Source: Favolaschia claudopus | Lineage: Eukaryota > Basidiomycota > Agaricomycetes > Agaricales > Mycenaceae | Length of the DNA: 64,000 bases | Direction: 5' to 3' | Assembly (NCBI GenBank): GCA_037176885.1 | Contig: JAWWNJ010000055.1 | Span: 744,001-808,000 of the forward strand | In this document: piece by piece, positions 1-10,812 of the stretch | Layout: each line of letters begins with the position of its first letter | How positions within the stretch are numbered: position 1 is the stretch's first letter | Program-made: the position numbers and the translations under genes | Notes under the pieces: model-generated | What the model was told of the DNA's origin: nothing | Database searches by the model: none | Seen by the model: only the letters and a program-made list of their open reading frames with translations

Positions 1-3000
1 GGTTAGTGCATTCGCTGGAGCCGCTGAACGCGGTAACCATTGCACACTCTGGGGTGCCTCCCGGCGCCGCAGATCTGGCCGAACATTTCGCAGGAAGGGC
101 TTGTGGGTCCACGTTTGATCTTTACTCTGGGTACAACCACCGGCTGATTGACCCGGAATCTCGAGATTACACAACCTTCCAAACTCCGTTTGGTGCGCTT
201 CGATTGGTGAGATTGCCGCAGGGTTGGACCAACTCGGTGCCGATCTTCCACGAAGACGTAACTTACATCCTGCGAGATGAAATTCCTGCGGTTACTCGGC
301 CGTATATAGATGATGTGCCTGTCGCCGGAGGCTTCACTCGATACGAAAAGCCTGACGGGACGTACGAGACCATCCCTGAGAACCCGCTGATAAGGGTCTT
401 TGTGTGGTTACACTTGGTAGACTGCAACCGAGTACTTACCCGGCTAGCCTATTCTGGGGCGACTGTAAGCGGGAAGAAGTTGCAGATTTGCCGGGGAACT
501 TTTAAGGTGGTCGGCCATGTCTGCTCATACGAGGGCATGCGCCCGGATGAAGATAGAATCGGCGTCATTGAGCGTTGGGGTCCGCTGAACGATTTCCACG
601 ATGTGAAAGCTTTCCTGGGAACTGTGGGCGTTATGAGAGTGTTCATCCAAGACTATACAGTCAAGGCTGAGCCGATTCAGAAGCTCACCCGGAAGGAAGT
701 CATATTCGAGTGGGGCCCGGCCCAAGACGCATGCATGAAAGTTTTGAAGAAGGCTTTGCGAGAATGTCCCGCGCTTAGACCTATAAGATATGAATGGGAC
801 ACCGAAGTGGTACTGGCGGTCGATACGTCGTACCTTGGAGTTTGGGTGCATGTGTACCAGCGGGATCCTTTGGACCTAAATAAGCGGTACTATGCCCGCT
901 TCAGCTCCATACCTTTGAATGACCGGGAGTCGAGGTATTCTCAGCCCAAGCGGGAATTGTTTGGCTTGAAGAGGGCGCTAGACCACATGCAATATTGGCT
1001 GTTGGGCTGCCGCAAGCTGGTCGTCGAAACCGACGCTCAGTACCTCAAGGGCATGTTGGATCACCCGGGAATGGGGCCCAACGCTACGATCAACCGCTGG
1101 ATTGAGGAGATCCTGATGTTTCATTTCACTCTGAAGCATGTACCGGGCAAGACTTTCGGGCCAGATGGACTCTCCCGCCGGCGTATTCAGCCGGGGGATC
1201 CAGAGTATGATCATCCAGAAGACGAGTTCGATAATAACGAGCCGCCGGGTCTTCATCCTGAAAGTAGTGCTTGGCCGCCTCTCAAGAACTTCGAGGATTT
1301 CAAGCACGATATTGACACCCGAGGTGGATATATGGTAGCGGAATTGGCGGGAGACGAGGCTCGGTCAGCCGCTGACTTCGGAAACGACGCCGAGCAGGCT
1401 TGGGCTTACACCCGCCTTGGTAGAGAATATGTTTTCGAAATCTTCTCTCAGTCAAAGGGTGACGACAAGCCAAACGGCGAGCCGCTGATCCCTGACCTCG
1501 AATTGAAATACGACCCGACGAAGCGGGAACCGTATTCTGAAGACCAACGATCGGTAGCAGCGAAGCTAGCGGACGAGCGGCTGCTCCTCATGAAGGACTG
1601 GCGGCGGAATACCCTGGCTCGCCCGGCTGGCATGAACGACAAGGAATACAAAGCCTTCTTGCGATTCGCCACCGGCTTCTTCGAGGACGCAGATGGAAAA
1701 CTCTATCATAAATCCTCAACGGGGAGTGCACATCAGTTGGTGGTAGACAAAGATCACCGAATGTATATGATGCGGGCGGCTCATGATAGCCTGGCCCACC
1801 GCGGTGTCTTTGCTACCAAATCCTTGATAGAAATGCGTTTCTGGTGGCCTGAGATGGAGCGGGACGTCACCTGGTATATTAAAACTTGCGAATTGTGTCA
1901 GTTAAGGCAAAGGACTTTATTAAAGATCCCGCCCGTTGTCACCCATACCCCTTCGCTCTTCCAGGTGGTGCACGTCGACGTGATGGTCGTTGGGACCCCT
2001 TCCAACGGCTTCAACAAAATTGTTGACGCCCGCTGCTCCCTCAGCAGCTATATAGAAGCGCGGCCGATAAAGAATGAGAATGCCAGAACATTGGCCTTGT
2101 TCTTACTTGAAGATGTGATTTGTAGGTGGGGCTGCCCGGAGGAATTGGTGACAGATAATGCACCGGCCTTCCTAGCGGCTGTGGCCTACCTTGAGTCTAA
2201 GTATGGCATAAGGAATATTAGAGTTTCGCCGTACAATTCTCAAGCCAACGGGAAAATCGAAAATGGGCACTTCTCGATGAGGCAATCCTTATGGAAAGCC
2301 ACTGGCGGGAATCCCAGCAAGTGGTACTGGTTCTTCCCGCAGATGTTGTGGGCTGACCGGGTCACTATTCGACGAGGAACAGGTTGTTCACCCTACTTTA
2401 TGGTAACGGGCGCACACCCGATCCTCCCGCTGGATATTGAAGAGGCGACTTGGCTGGTGCATTTGCCCGGCAGGACTTTGACGACGGCGGAATTAATCGG
2501 CTATCGAGCTCAGGCCTTGGCTAAGCACTCCACTCACGTTGAGCAAATGAGAGAACGGGTCACCGACGAGAAACGAGCGAATTTACGCCGGTATGAGATA
2601 GCCCATAAACATGCTATCGAAGATTACCATTTCGAGCCGGGAGATTTAGTGCTCATCAGGAATACGACCGTTGAGAAATCGCTGAATACGAAGATGGCCG
2701 CCAGATACCTGGGACCAGTAATTATCATCCGGCGTACGAAAGGTGGAAGTTATATCGTAGCGGAGATGGACGGCTCTGTCTTTCAATCGAAGATTGCTCA
2801 GTTCAGAGTGGTCCCCTTCGAGCAGCGGCGCTCTATTAAGCTGCCCGCTGACATTCACGACTTAATCGACCTCTCGGCCGAGACGCTAGAAAAGATGGTC
2901 CAGGAGGAAGACGGTTATTCTGGAGATGACTTCCAATTCGGGAATGTGAGGTTAACCCCCAGCGGGACGGCTGACGAAGAGCCAGCTCTGCAGGAGGCCT

Positions 3001-3089
3001 TGCCCGAGGAAGAGGAACCTGACACGGATGAGCCGCTGCCTTTCAAACGAAAGACTCGTTCTGCCACAAAAGCCGCCGCGCGAAAATGA
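1..3089 (+). CDS. pol: Ty3/gypsy pol polyprotein (RT-RNase H-integrase), 5' part outside the window
   Basis: This is the enzymatic polyprotein of a Ty3/gypsy retrotransposon, which copies element RNA into DNA and integrates it. The frame is open to the left edge, so the protease and first reverse-transcriptase blocks are missing. Seen in order: RT finger and palm with the YIDD catalytic motif near residue 100; a TTFQTPFG/LPQGW block; RNase H beginning near VLAVDTS; an integrase HHCC zinc finger (H-x4-H, then CELC, about residues 595-635); a DDE core with VHVDV, VTDNAP and NGKIENG; and a C-terminal GPY/F-like module around ARYLGP. No stop or frameshift interrupts about 1,028 codons, so the copy may be young. 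Its 3' end faces a minus-strand gene 222 bp away. AGCGGG or CCCGCT occurs about ten times within it. Confidence 0.95.
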   Translation, partial: LVHSLEPLNAVTIAHSGVPPGAADLAEHFAGRACGSTFDLYSGYNHRLIDPESRDYTTFQTPFGALRLVRLPQGWTNSVPIFHEDVTYILRDEIPAVTRPYIDDVPVAGGFTRYEKPDGTYETIPENPLIRVFVWLHLVDCNRVLTRLAYSGATVSGKKLQICRGTFKVVGHVCSYEGMRPDEDRIGVIERWGPLNDFHDVKAFLGTVGVMRVFIQDYTVKAEPIQKLTRKEVIFEWGPAQDACMKVLKKALRECPALRPIRYEWDTEVVLAVDTSYLGVWVHVYQRDPLDLNKRYYARFSSIPLNDRESRYSQPKRELFGLKRALDHMQYWLLGCRKLVVETDAQYLKGMLDHPGMGPNATINRWIEEILMFHFTLKHVPGKTFGPDGLSRRRIQPGDPEYDHPEDEFDNNEPPGLHPESSAWPPLKNFEDFKHDIDTRGGYMVAELAGDEARSAADFGNDAEQAWAYTRLGREYVFEIFSQSKGDDKPNGEPLIPDLELKYDPTKREPYSEDQRSVAAKLADERLLLMKDWRRNTLARPAGMNDKEYKAFLRFATGFFEDADGKLYHKSSTGSAHQLVVDKDHRMYMMRAAHDSLAHRGVFATKSLIEMRFWWPEMERDVTWYIKTCELCQLRQRTLLKIPPVVTHTPSLFQVVHVDVMVVGTPSNGFNKIVDARCSLSSYIEARPIKNENARTLALFLLEDVICRWGCPEELVTDNAPAFLAAVAYLESKYGIRNIRVSPYNSQANGKIENGHFSMRQSLWKATGGNPSKWYWFFPQMLWADRVTIRRGTGCSPYFMVTGAHPILPLDIEEATWLVHLPGRTLTTAELIGYRAQALAKHSTHVEQMRERVTDEKRANLRRYEIAHKHAIEDYHFEPGDLVLIRNTTVEKSLNTKMAARYLGPVIIIRRTKGGSYIVAEMDGSVFQSKIAQFRVVPFEQRRSIKLPADIHDLIDLSAETLEKMVQEEDGYSGDDFQFGNVRLTPSGTADEEPALQEALPEEEEPDTDEPLPFKRKTRSATKAAARK

Positions 3090-3311
3090 ATTACTGCTAC
3101 GATATCTACGTTACAATTTGAAATGGGATTCGAAGTCTTTAAGTAATTGGATTGTCTTCATCTCCCGCCAGTGAGCAGCGACTAAGTTGCGCACCCGGGG
3201 AGTGTGTGGCGGCCAGCAGAAGGATGAGCCGTGAGGTGTCCGAAACGATTGAGCCAGTACCGAGTATTCTGAAGAAAGGGGGACCCGCTGGGGAAGCTCC
3301 TTGGGGACGAG

Positions 3312-4559
3312 TCAGGGAACATGAGCGTCGACGCCGGCAGAGGAGGACTCGGGGAACTCGCGAAGGCGAGCCGAGATCTTCTCTCCTTCGTCGAGGAGCT
3401 GCTCGCGCCGGGCCAGAGAGCTACGAAGGTTCTCGTGGATGACCGCCAGCTCGACCATGATGAAATACATCCGCTTGCGCAAGGCAAGGTGGTTGCTCAT
3501 GAACTCGGTACCCATCTCAACGACGCTAGCGGCCTCGTCGACGACGGCACCTGAAGCGGGTGCCGAAGCATAGAATTCAGCCGTTGCTGCGAAAACACTC
3601 AGCGGGAGGAATCACTGACAGTGAACGGGAAACTCACCGTGGGTGAGGAAGGAGTCCTCGTGGAACGGGACGCTGTCGATGCGGGCGCGCTTGTTACCCT
3701 TGCCCTTCTTAGCGGGGGCCGGGCTATGCTGAAAGAACGAAATTTTGAATGAATGAAATTGAAAAGCAGAAATAACGGGCGACTTACAGCGCGCACACCC
3801 TTCTTGCCCGCCAGGGCTGACTTAGCCTTGGGACCGGTAGGGGGAGCCTTGGGAGCAGGGACATGCTCATCGTCAACGAGCATCTGGGTGACCAAACATC
3901 CGACGGCGATGATAGAAGTATCAATCGTCAGCTCTACACAGGCCAGCTGTTAAATGAAAGAACGAACCTTGTCAGCACCGACGGTGGTGAGAGCGGGCGA
4001 TGGAGCACGAACAGTGCCTTCGTCCTCGTCCTCTGACTCGGGCTCGCCCTGGGACCGCCCGTGAGTACTCTTCTAGCGGGGGATGATTGTGAGTCAATGG
4101 TGAGCACGGCAATGAAAGTTAGTGAAACCGACCCGGGTCCCCTTGGAAGAAGAAACGGTGGAGACGGGCAGGATCGCCTTCTTGGAACGGTCTTCGTGAA
4201 TGGCCTTGGTGATCCGCCGCAGGGCATCGTACCCAGCGGGGAAGGACACGTCCCGTTTACCATCCGGGTCGTACAAGGTGTGGTAATATTCACGCGAAGT
4301 GAAGATTGCCTCACGAAGAACCGCGCTCTTGTCTTCCAAGATGAAAGGCATGAGCGGGGGAAGGCGCGCCTACGAACGAAAGAATAATGTTAACGAAACA
4401 AGGCTGGTCAAAGTAGCCGGCGGCTCTTACGAGAATCTTGGCGACGTCCTTGAGCTGGTTTTTACGAGACTCAGGCGGCGAATACTTGACGAGGTTGGCG
4501 GCAACGTCCATAGCCTTGAGGAAATCGGCTTTGACGGTGTTGTAATCGTTTTGAGACAT
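3312..4559 (-). CDS. Antisense accessory gene A, six exons, 331 aa, unknown function
   Basis: I do not recognise the protein. The spliced model is 4559-4431, 4369-4133, 4072-3968, 3946-3788, 3728-3638 and 3586-3312. All junctions are GT-AG and all phases agree, giving 331 aa. The N-terminal third is helical with many charged residues (starts MSQNDYNTVKADFLKAM). The middle contains an acidic stretch (EPESEDEDEG) followed by basic segments (KKGKGNKRAR), and the C-terminus is a predicted amphipathic helix (HLALRKRMYFIMVELAVI). A TATA-like TATAAG lies about 70 bp upstream of the ATG. Two introns carry CCCGCT at the branch or acceptor position. It is convergent with pol. A structural or regulatory role in the element is only a guess. 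Confidence 0.72.
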
Positions 4560-4812
4560 TTTTGAAGGAAGCAGAGTAAAGACAGTAGACGAGGCTGGGG
4601 AATATACCCGTTCGCCCGCTGCTTCTTATACTCGAGCGGCCGTAATATAACGCCGTAAGGATAATTAGGACGAAATTTGGACAACGGCCGAACTTGGATT
4701 ACCATTTATGGTAGATGCACCCGCCGGTGGCGCAGAAAATTATTTCAAACGCGCCCGATCGTTCCGTGGCACAAAAATTTGCTGCCGGGGGACCTGAATT
4801 TCCTCTGATCGA

Positions 4813-4851
4813 TCAACTGAGGACAGTTGAGATTTCTGAAAGGGGGAGAGG
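4813..4851 (+). repeat. Hairpin plus polypurine tract, copy 1
   Basis: TCAACT (4813-4818) and AGTTGA (4825-4830) form a short stem, followed within 7 bp by GAAAGGGGGAGAGG and then TG. A near copy with the same order and spacing occurs at 11290-11325. Purine tracts immediately before TG are the plus-strand primer next to a 3' LTR in Ty3/gypsy elements. This copy could mark another LTR start at 4852 or be a relic. Flanking sequence does not resemble that of copy 2. Confidence 0.45.
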
Positions 4852-4981
4852 TGGGTCACCTAGCACGTCATTTGAGGGCAGCGGGCACATCTTTACCAAG
4901 AAATAAATGTTTCCAAGGCCTCACATGGGGCGGGAGCGTGTGTTATCGGAACGAACTATCCGAAAGTACATGTGCCTGTAT

Positions 4982-5610
4982 CTACACTGCCCGCATCCTA
5001 GCCGGAAGATCCAGGAAAAGATTATTTGCGAGAACGTCTAACCGCTCGCGGATAACAGCAACATACGCAGCCGGGAGATTAGCCGTTTTGGCCTCTTGCA
5101 GAAGATGGAAAACCTGGCGGGCCTCGAAGTAAAAAGACAGCCGTTGGGTTGCCTCTGCGACGTTTCGACCAACGATTACAGCATGGTATTGTTGCCAGAA
5201 TGGGAACTGCGCCAGGGTCCCCTCGTGAACGACGTCCCAAGCAGCAAGCTGTTCCTTCGTAGCCGCTAGAAGCGAGCGGGGGATCAGTTGTGGCGCAACA
5301 GATAAGAAAGAAGTCGTCACTTACGATCGGGACCCTCTTTGAAACGGTGCCGGCGGGCAGCTATTTCATCGGCCAGCTCAGCGGTCTGAGTGTACGAGCA
5401 GTTGTGCTTCAGCAAGAAACAGCGGGTACACGGTGCTCCCCACTCAGTAAACTCGCAATGAGAACGGGCGTTGAGGCACGCAGAGCATACCCGGCCAGGC
5501 TGCCGAATGATGAGGAATTACCCGAGGCAAAATGTTCAGGAACGTACATAGTACTCCCTGAGCGGGCCGACGGGGTCATTCGGAAAGAGCGGATTTTCCA
5601 GCAAAGACAT
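4982..5610 (-). CDS. Antisense accessory gene C2, three exons, 173 aa, zinc-cluster-like motif
   Basis: The spliced model is 5610-5548, 5499-5325 and 5265-4982. The junctions are GT-AG with matching phases, giving 173 aa. Residues about 26-55 hold six cysteines spaced C-x2-C-x6-C-x8-C-x2-C-x6-C, the layout of fungal Zn2Cys6 binuclear clusters. The basic residues normally seen between cysteines 2 and 3 are mostly absent (LNARSH). The rest is a helix-rich tail ending LPARMRAV. The start is supported by TATTTAA (5649-5655) about 40 bp upstream, a TATA box that overlaps the stop codon of the next gene. DNA binding is possible but not shown; a zinc-binding structural protein is the alternative. 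Confidence 0.7.
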
Positions 5611-5646
5611 GAGTAGACGACTGAAGCAAATGGGACCTTCCCGCCA

Positions 5647-5657
5647 GCTTAAATACC
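5647..5657 (-). promoter_or_regulatory. TATA box of gene C2 overlapping the stop codon of gene C1
   Basis: On the minus strand GTATTTAAGC contains both the TAA stop of gene C1 and a TATTTAA box about 40 bp before the ATG of gene C2 at 5610. The packing suggests two separate genes rather than one spliced gene: joining the exons across this point does not keep frame. Confidence 0.45.
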
Positions 5658-6376
5658 CCTCTGAGACCTGGCGGGAGACCCAAAAACATAGAGATCGACA
5701 GTGGGACTCATTGCACCCGACGCTCCCGGAAGATCCGCAATACATGTGGAATATCCAACGAGGTGCTGAGCTCCCGCTGAGCGAAAAACACGAGACAGGA
5801 TGTTGTAGAAATACAGCTGCCGGCTGGAGTGAGCGGCGTGAGACAGGTCGTGAGCAATGTCCCAGTCACGAAGGTCGCCGGCAAATTCCTCCCGCCGACG
5901 TAAAAAGTCAGCGGGCTCACCGTCCACCGAGCCTATAAACATATCGGGGCTTAAGCCGCCGAGGCGCAGGTGGTACCAGAGTTCGAGGAATGCAAGGTCG
6001 TATAAAGTGCCGCCTGAGTAGCATAAGAAAGATGAGAATTTGAAGAGCGGCTAGACTTACCGCTGCAATAGATGAAAAGTGTCGGAAAGGTCGAAGATGG
6101 ATAGGTAAACTTGAACCAATCCACCCCGGTGAACAGACACTTGGGGACCTTCGCCTCCCGGCACCGAGTGCACTTCGAGCCCCAGTGAAGAAATTCACAG
6201 TCTTCGCCGGCATCGCTACAAGGCGTGCAGACGAGATTCGGCTAGCGGCTGGTTGGACTTGGCACTGAAAGGTGTTGAGGACGGCCTACCACAGTATAAA
6301 TCTTGCGCACGAAGTCTTGACTAGCCGCTGGGAAGGAATGATAGTCGATTGAGACTTCACCTATGGGCTGAGGCAT
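5649..6376 (-). CDS. Antisense accessory gene C1, three exons, 210 aa, zinc-cluster-like motif
   Basis: The spliced model is 6376-6290, 6241-6061 and 6013-5649, which is phase consistent and gives 210 aa starting MPQPIGEVSIDYHSFP. Residues about 34-64 carry six cysteines spaced C-x2-C-x6-C-x8-C-x2-C-x7-C, followed by an aromatic-rich segment (GVDWFKFTYP). The same framework is found in gene C2 and gene D. The first intron ends GCCGCTAG. The remaining ~120 residues (ELWYHLRLGGLSPD onward) match no family I know. Adjacency and a shared motif suggest C1 and C2 arose by duplication, though their tails differ. Confidence 0.7.
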
Positions 6377-7179
6377 GACAATTGAAAGAAAAGATGGTTT
6401 GATTGGCTATCTACCCCTATCGACTACAAGTACGGTAGCGGGCGACTCGATCCGCCGGGCCGATTCTACTCTACGTTATCGCTCTTACGAGACCAGCGGG
6501 AGAAGTGAGGAACTAGTCACCCGATGGAATCCGAGGACAGCCGCTGACAGCTGGATGAGATGCCGCGGGCAATCCCCGCTATCTGATGATCCCGGTGATA
6601 AGCACCGTTGCCGCTCGGCATGTTGAAAAACTCGAAAAGTTCGAGTGTTCAGCTCGCTCTCCAAGTCGTGCTCAGCCGACGGGCGCAGCACTTAGTTGGA
6701 ATTCCTCACTTCAGACTCTTACAAGACACTTAGAGGCTCTAGCCGGGGACTCTGACTTTGGAGCTTAGAAAGAACTTAGAAGTTGATCACACATAAATGA
6801 GAGCATCGTAAAATTCTTTATTTTGCGCTTCATCGGCTCTTTGGCCGGCACACGATACTACTATACCCGGGGTACTTGATTTGAATCTAAAATTTTTATT
6901 TTGGTGGGTCATGGCGGGTGGAATTCCACCAGGCCAGACCCTTCGCAAGAAACGGGGTTATGGGACCCGTGCCCGTAGCTTTTGATGATTTTGGGGGCCG
7001 CTCGGCCCCCGCGATTATGAATACAGAAAAAAAAAATTCTGGAATGAAGTCAGTGTGAAGTCAAAGGCAGCGGGAGGTCGGGCGAGTCGCTTACTTGCCG
7101 CCCGCCCACCCACGAGGAAAGGCTGTAAAGATGGTCAGCGGGGGATGAGACTCGGGAAAGGGGGAGCGTGCTTACCCGC
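6377..7179. other. Intergenic spacer between genes C1 and D
   Basis: I see no supported gene. The block CAGCGGGAGAAGTGAGG at 6495-6511 recurs at 11388 inside the candidate LTR, so part of this spacer shares ancestry with the LTR region. A C/G-rich inverted pair (GGGGGCCG / CGGCCCCC, about 6993-7010) followed by an A-run near 7026 could be a 3'-end signal for + transcription. Confidence 0.4.
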
Positions 7180-10100
7180 TCAGCTCTCGACAGTGTCGTC
7201 ACCCGAAGGAGCAGGATGATCGGGAAGATGCACGTCTGCATCTTCCTCGCCCACTGCATCTACTTCTGGCCCAAGGTCCTCCTCGCCGCTGGCTGCGAAA
7301 TCGGCAGTGCCCGGGATTTCGACTTCCTCGAGGTCGCTGTCGCCTTCCTCATCGACTCCCCCCTGGACGCTCCCGCGAACCTCGGCCTCGCTGTCCTCCT
7401 CGCCGCTGGACTCGTCCTGTGCAAACGACTCAGCTAGGAAGTCCTCGACAGCGGGTGCACCCACCTCGCCGGACTCTCCTTCCTCTTCGTCGCTAGACGA
7501 AGGGATGGGCGGCTCGACTGCCCGCTGTTTGCCCTTCGGGCGCTTTTCAGGAGTCGGCGGGCGAGAGATATCCATGGCTAGCGGGAGAAGTTGACTTCAG
7601 CAATGAATTGGAAAGAAGAAATAAGAGGTAACGTACGGTCGTCCGGGGCCTCACCCATGTCTTCCTCTTGGGAAGTCGGGTCGGGTTTGAACTCGTCGTC
7701 GGCGTCGTCGTGAACCACAGAAGACGACTTCACCTTGCCGCTGGACTTGGCCTTGCGCTTCGGCTCTGGCGGAGGAGCGTCGGGGATCTCGAAGAACGTA
7801 CCCTTACGGTACAACATCTTGAAGAAGCCGGGCACGCTCTTGTGCTCCCAGCTGTAAGGCAAGACATTGCCGTCTTCGTCGTTTGGGTCGAGATTAATTG
7901 GACCCTTACCGTCGAGGAGGAGGCGCTGTCGGACTTTCGAGCCGTCGGGGATCTCTTCAGCGGCGTCCTCTCCCTTCAAGTCGTGGAAGAGATCCACGCA
8001 GTCCTCCGGCTATGGGAATAAGAGGGTCAGCGGCCCAAAAGAATAATGTAAAGAAAGAATGGGACTTACTTGCACTTCGACCCACTGTGTCGGAATCGAG
8101 AGTTCAGGCTCAGGCGGGATGAGGTAGAAGGCGAGCGGGACATTTTGGTCCTGGCGGTCCTTGGCTTCGTAAAAGGCATAGGCGTCCTCGAAGCCGGGGA
8201 TGGGGACTTCGTCGAGGACCTCGCCAGGGTAATATTGCCAGCGGCGGTTCGACTTGATAGTCGACGAAGCGGTCAACCCCTGGGTCATGGCGATGCGCAA
8301 GACCTGGTCCATGTTCTTCTCCTGCTCCTTGGTGGTCTCGCCGGCGAAGCGTTTGATGAAATCCTCCCGCTGGATCTCCCGGCGGGTGACCAAGACAGAG
8401 AGAAGCATCTTGCAGGACTTCTGGTTCAAATTCCAGCGCGCCTTCTCGAAAGCGTCTTGGATGGCGAAACAGGTGTCCGCGGCGGTGTTGACATCGGCGT
8501 TCAAGTCGAACCACTCTGTTGAAATGGTCAGCGGGCCTAAACGGGAAAGTAGTGGTTGACTTACCGGGCCGGGTCATCGAGACCCATTGCTTCAGCCCGG
8601 AGCCCATGGAGCTGATCTTTTCGCCGTCGAGAAGGAAAGTACAGTCCTTTGTGGACTTGCGGCTGGCGCAGGCCGTGCACTCGCCGGGGACGCCGGTGGA
8701 TTCGCACTTGCTGCCGCAGGCGATGCACCGCAGGCAGCGGGGACCGTTCTAGATAGGGAAAGATTGAGGAAAGAAATAATCAGGAAAGAAAAAGCTGTCT
8801 TACATGAGCGACGTTCAGCTCGAGGTTGCCAATGAGGTGGTTGGCGACCAAAGCAAACTGCTCCTTCTCGGGGTCGTACGGGAGGTCCTGGCGGCGAGCG
8901 GCTTGCGGGTAATTAGTGAACAACTTGTTCACGACGTCCTTGTTCGGCGGCCTGAACTCCCCATCGGGGCGAGGCTTGCTCTTCTTCTTGATCGGCTCCA
9001 TCGACCTGATGGGCTGCTCGGGAAGCTAAGGAGGGAACACGGGAGGTTAGCCAGGGAATTCCCCGCCCGTAGAAAGAAGAACTCGCAGGCTTGGCCGGTT
9101 TGATACCGACGCCCTCCAAAGCAGCGAGTTGAGCGGCGCGGGTGCCCAGCCCTTTGAGAGAGGGCACTGTGTCGACGGTGGCGGCTTTAGCCTTCTTGCT
9201 CTTCCGAGTGGCGGGCGGCTTGGTCTCTATCACTAAGAAAGATTTTCAGCGCAGAGAACAGGCGGCGTTGGACTGACTTACGAATTTCGAAGTCGGGAAC
9301 GGGAACGCGCTCATCGCTGGAGCTCGGGACGCTAATGACAGACTACGAGAAGTTTATTGTTAATTCTATATCGGCCTTACATTGAGGGCAGCAGCGGGCG
9401 ACGACTACCTGACTACGAGACGGGGCCTTGCCCGCTTTGTCCTTGGCCGCCCTGTCCTCTTTCGCCTTTTTGGAGGGGGACGACTCGGCGCCGGTTGAGA
9501 CCTTGCGTTTGATGCCGCTGCCGCTGGCGGTCGGGGTGTCGGCGGGAACCTTGATGGTCTTTTTGACTACCTTGACCCGCTCGGGCTTGGGATCGTCGGT
9601 AGTTGATGTGGTCTAAACGCGAACAGTCAGCCGGGAAGAATCAAGATAAACTAGAAATGAAACTCACCGTCTTCGTGAAATTTGGGACTTTCTTGGGCTG
9701 GGGCCGGGGCGTGTCCTCCCCCTACAAGAAAGAATTAGAAAGAGAAGCGATTGACGGCTGCCCCGACTTACCTTGGCAGCGGCCTTGCCGCTGACTTTTT
9801 CAGACTCAGCGGGCGTCGTAGCGGCCTTTCCGCTGACTTTGCCAGACTCTTTGGCGGCGGGCGCGGCTTTGCCGCTAACTTTGCCAGACGAAGACGCGGC
9901 CTTAAAGGAAAATCTAGTCAGAATCGCCCGGTGAAAAGGTTGACAAAACTTACCGAGGCGGCTTTGGTCCTCTTCGGTACGAAGAGTTGAGTGGTCGGAA
10001 CCGGTGGTATAGGGAATGCTTCCATAGCCTCAGTAGGGGGCGGGGGCAAGAATAGCTAGATGAACGATCAGCGGGAGCGAAGCCAAGAAAGTTACTGGCC

Positions 10101-10646
10101 GGGCGCACCTTCTTTTGCTTGAGCTCGGTCTTGCGGTAACGAAGGGCCTGAATATCGGGCAGGTGCTCCTCCGGGTCGAACGTCTGTATGGCTTTTTGAA
10201 GATGGACGCTTATGGCAAGGGCCATCGGGGGAGGCTCGAGACCTTTCTGGGCAACCCCCAAGATCGCCCGGTGCTCCCTCTAGAAAGAAATTAAAAACTG
10301 AAAGAATAAACAGCCGATGAGAACTTACCAGCGGCTGCTGGATGGAGCGCAACAGTTTGCCGATTCCAGACTGAGAGTAGTCCGCGAGCTTCGACGGGAC
10401 AAGAAGCTCCTGCAGAGTCTTCCACTCCTCCGGCTTGTCGCGCCATACGGCGAACCAGTCCACGCTAGAAGAATCCAGCGGCGGCGGAGGGAGCTTGGTC
10501 GATTTTGAAGACGATGCGGCGGGCGGCTGCCCAGGACCAGAAAGCTGTTTTCGAGGAACCGGTGGTGGAGACGAAGCGACCGGGGCGCGACGGGAAGAGC
10601 GAGATTCAGAACGGGAGGCGGAGCCGCCGCTGGGTTTGGGAGCCAT
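7180..10646 (-). CDS. Antisense accessory gene D, 13 exons, 927 aa, zinc-cluster-like motif and acidic tail
   Basis: Exons by eye: 10646-10329, 10279-10109, 10055-9954, 9900-9772, 9721-9668, 9612-9409, 9342-9282, 9232-9111, 9025-8804, 8748-8565, 8515-8070, 8009-7637 and 7577-7180. They total 2,784 nt in phase with no internal stop. The N-terminus is Ser/Pro/Arg-rich (MAPKPSGGSASRSESRSSRR). A Lys/Ala-rich repeat (SGKVSGKAA, several units) lies near residues 198-240. Six cysteines spaced C-x2-C-x6-C-x8-C-x2-C-x8-C lie near 466-497, then a helical domain (~500-670), then a strongly acidic tail rich in SSSDEEEGE-type runs. Twelve intact introns argue for recent function. No family is recognised; a chromatin-associated or capsid-like factor of the element are both possible. 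Confidence 0.75.
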
Positions 10647-10799
10647 TGCGGGACGAAATAATCAAAAAGAAGAGCTTCCCGGTGCAAGGCGCCAGAAATC
10701 CAGTCGGCGGGCGAAAGACAGAAAGATTGAACGAAGGGAAGAGAGGGCAAGGGGGTACCCAATCGGGGAATCGGTAGGGAATCCACCCAGAAACCTCTT

Positions 10800-10812
10800 G
10801 ACTCTTTATACC
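10800..10812 (-). promoter_or_regulatory. TATA box upstream of gene D
   Basis: Minus-strand GGGTATAAAGAGTC lies about 160 bp before the gene D start codon, a plausible distance for a fungal core promoter with a 5' leader. Confidence 0.4.

Noticed and set aside
449..2858. Long minus-strand frames opposite pol
   Set aside because: They are shadows of the pol reading frame with no domain, splice pattern or start context.
4982..6376. Single gene joining C1 and C2
   Set aside because: The required splice between about 5700 and 5660 does not keep phase, and a TATA box plus ATG support a separate C2.
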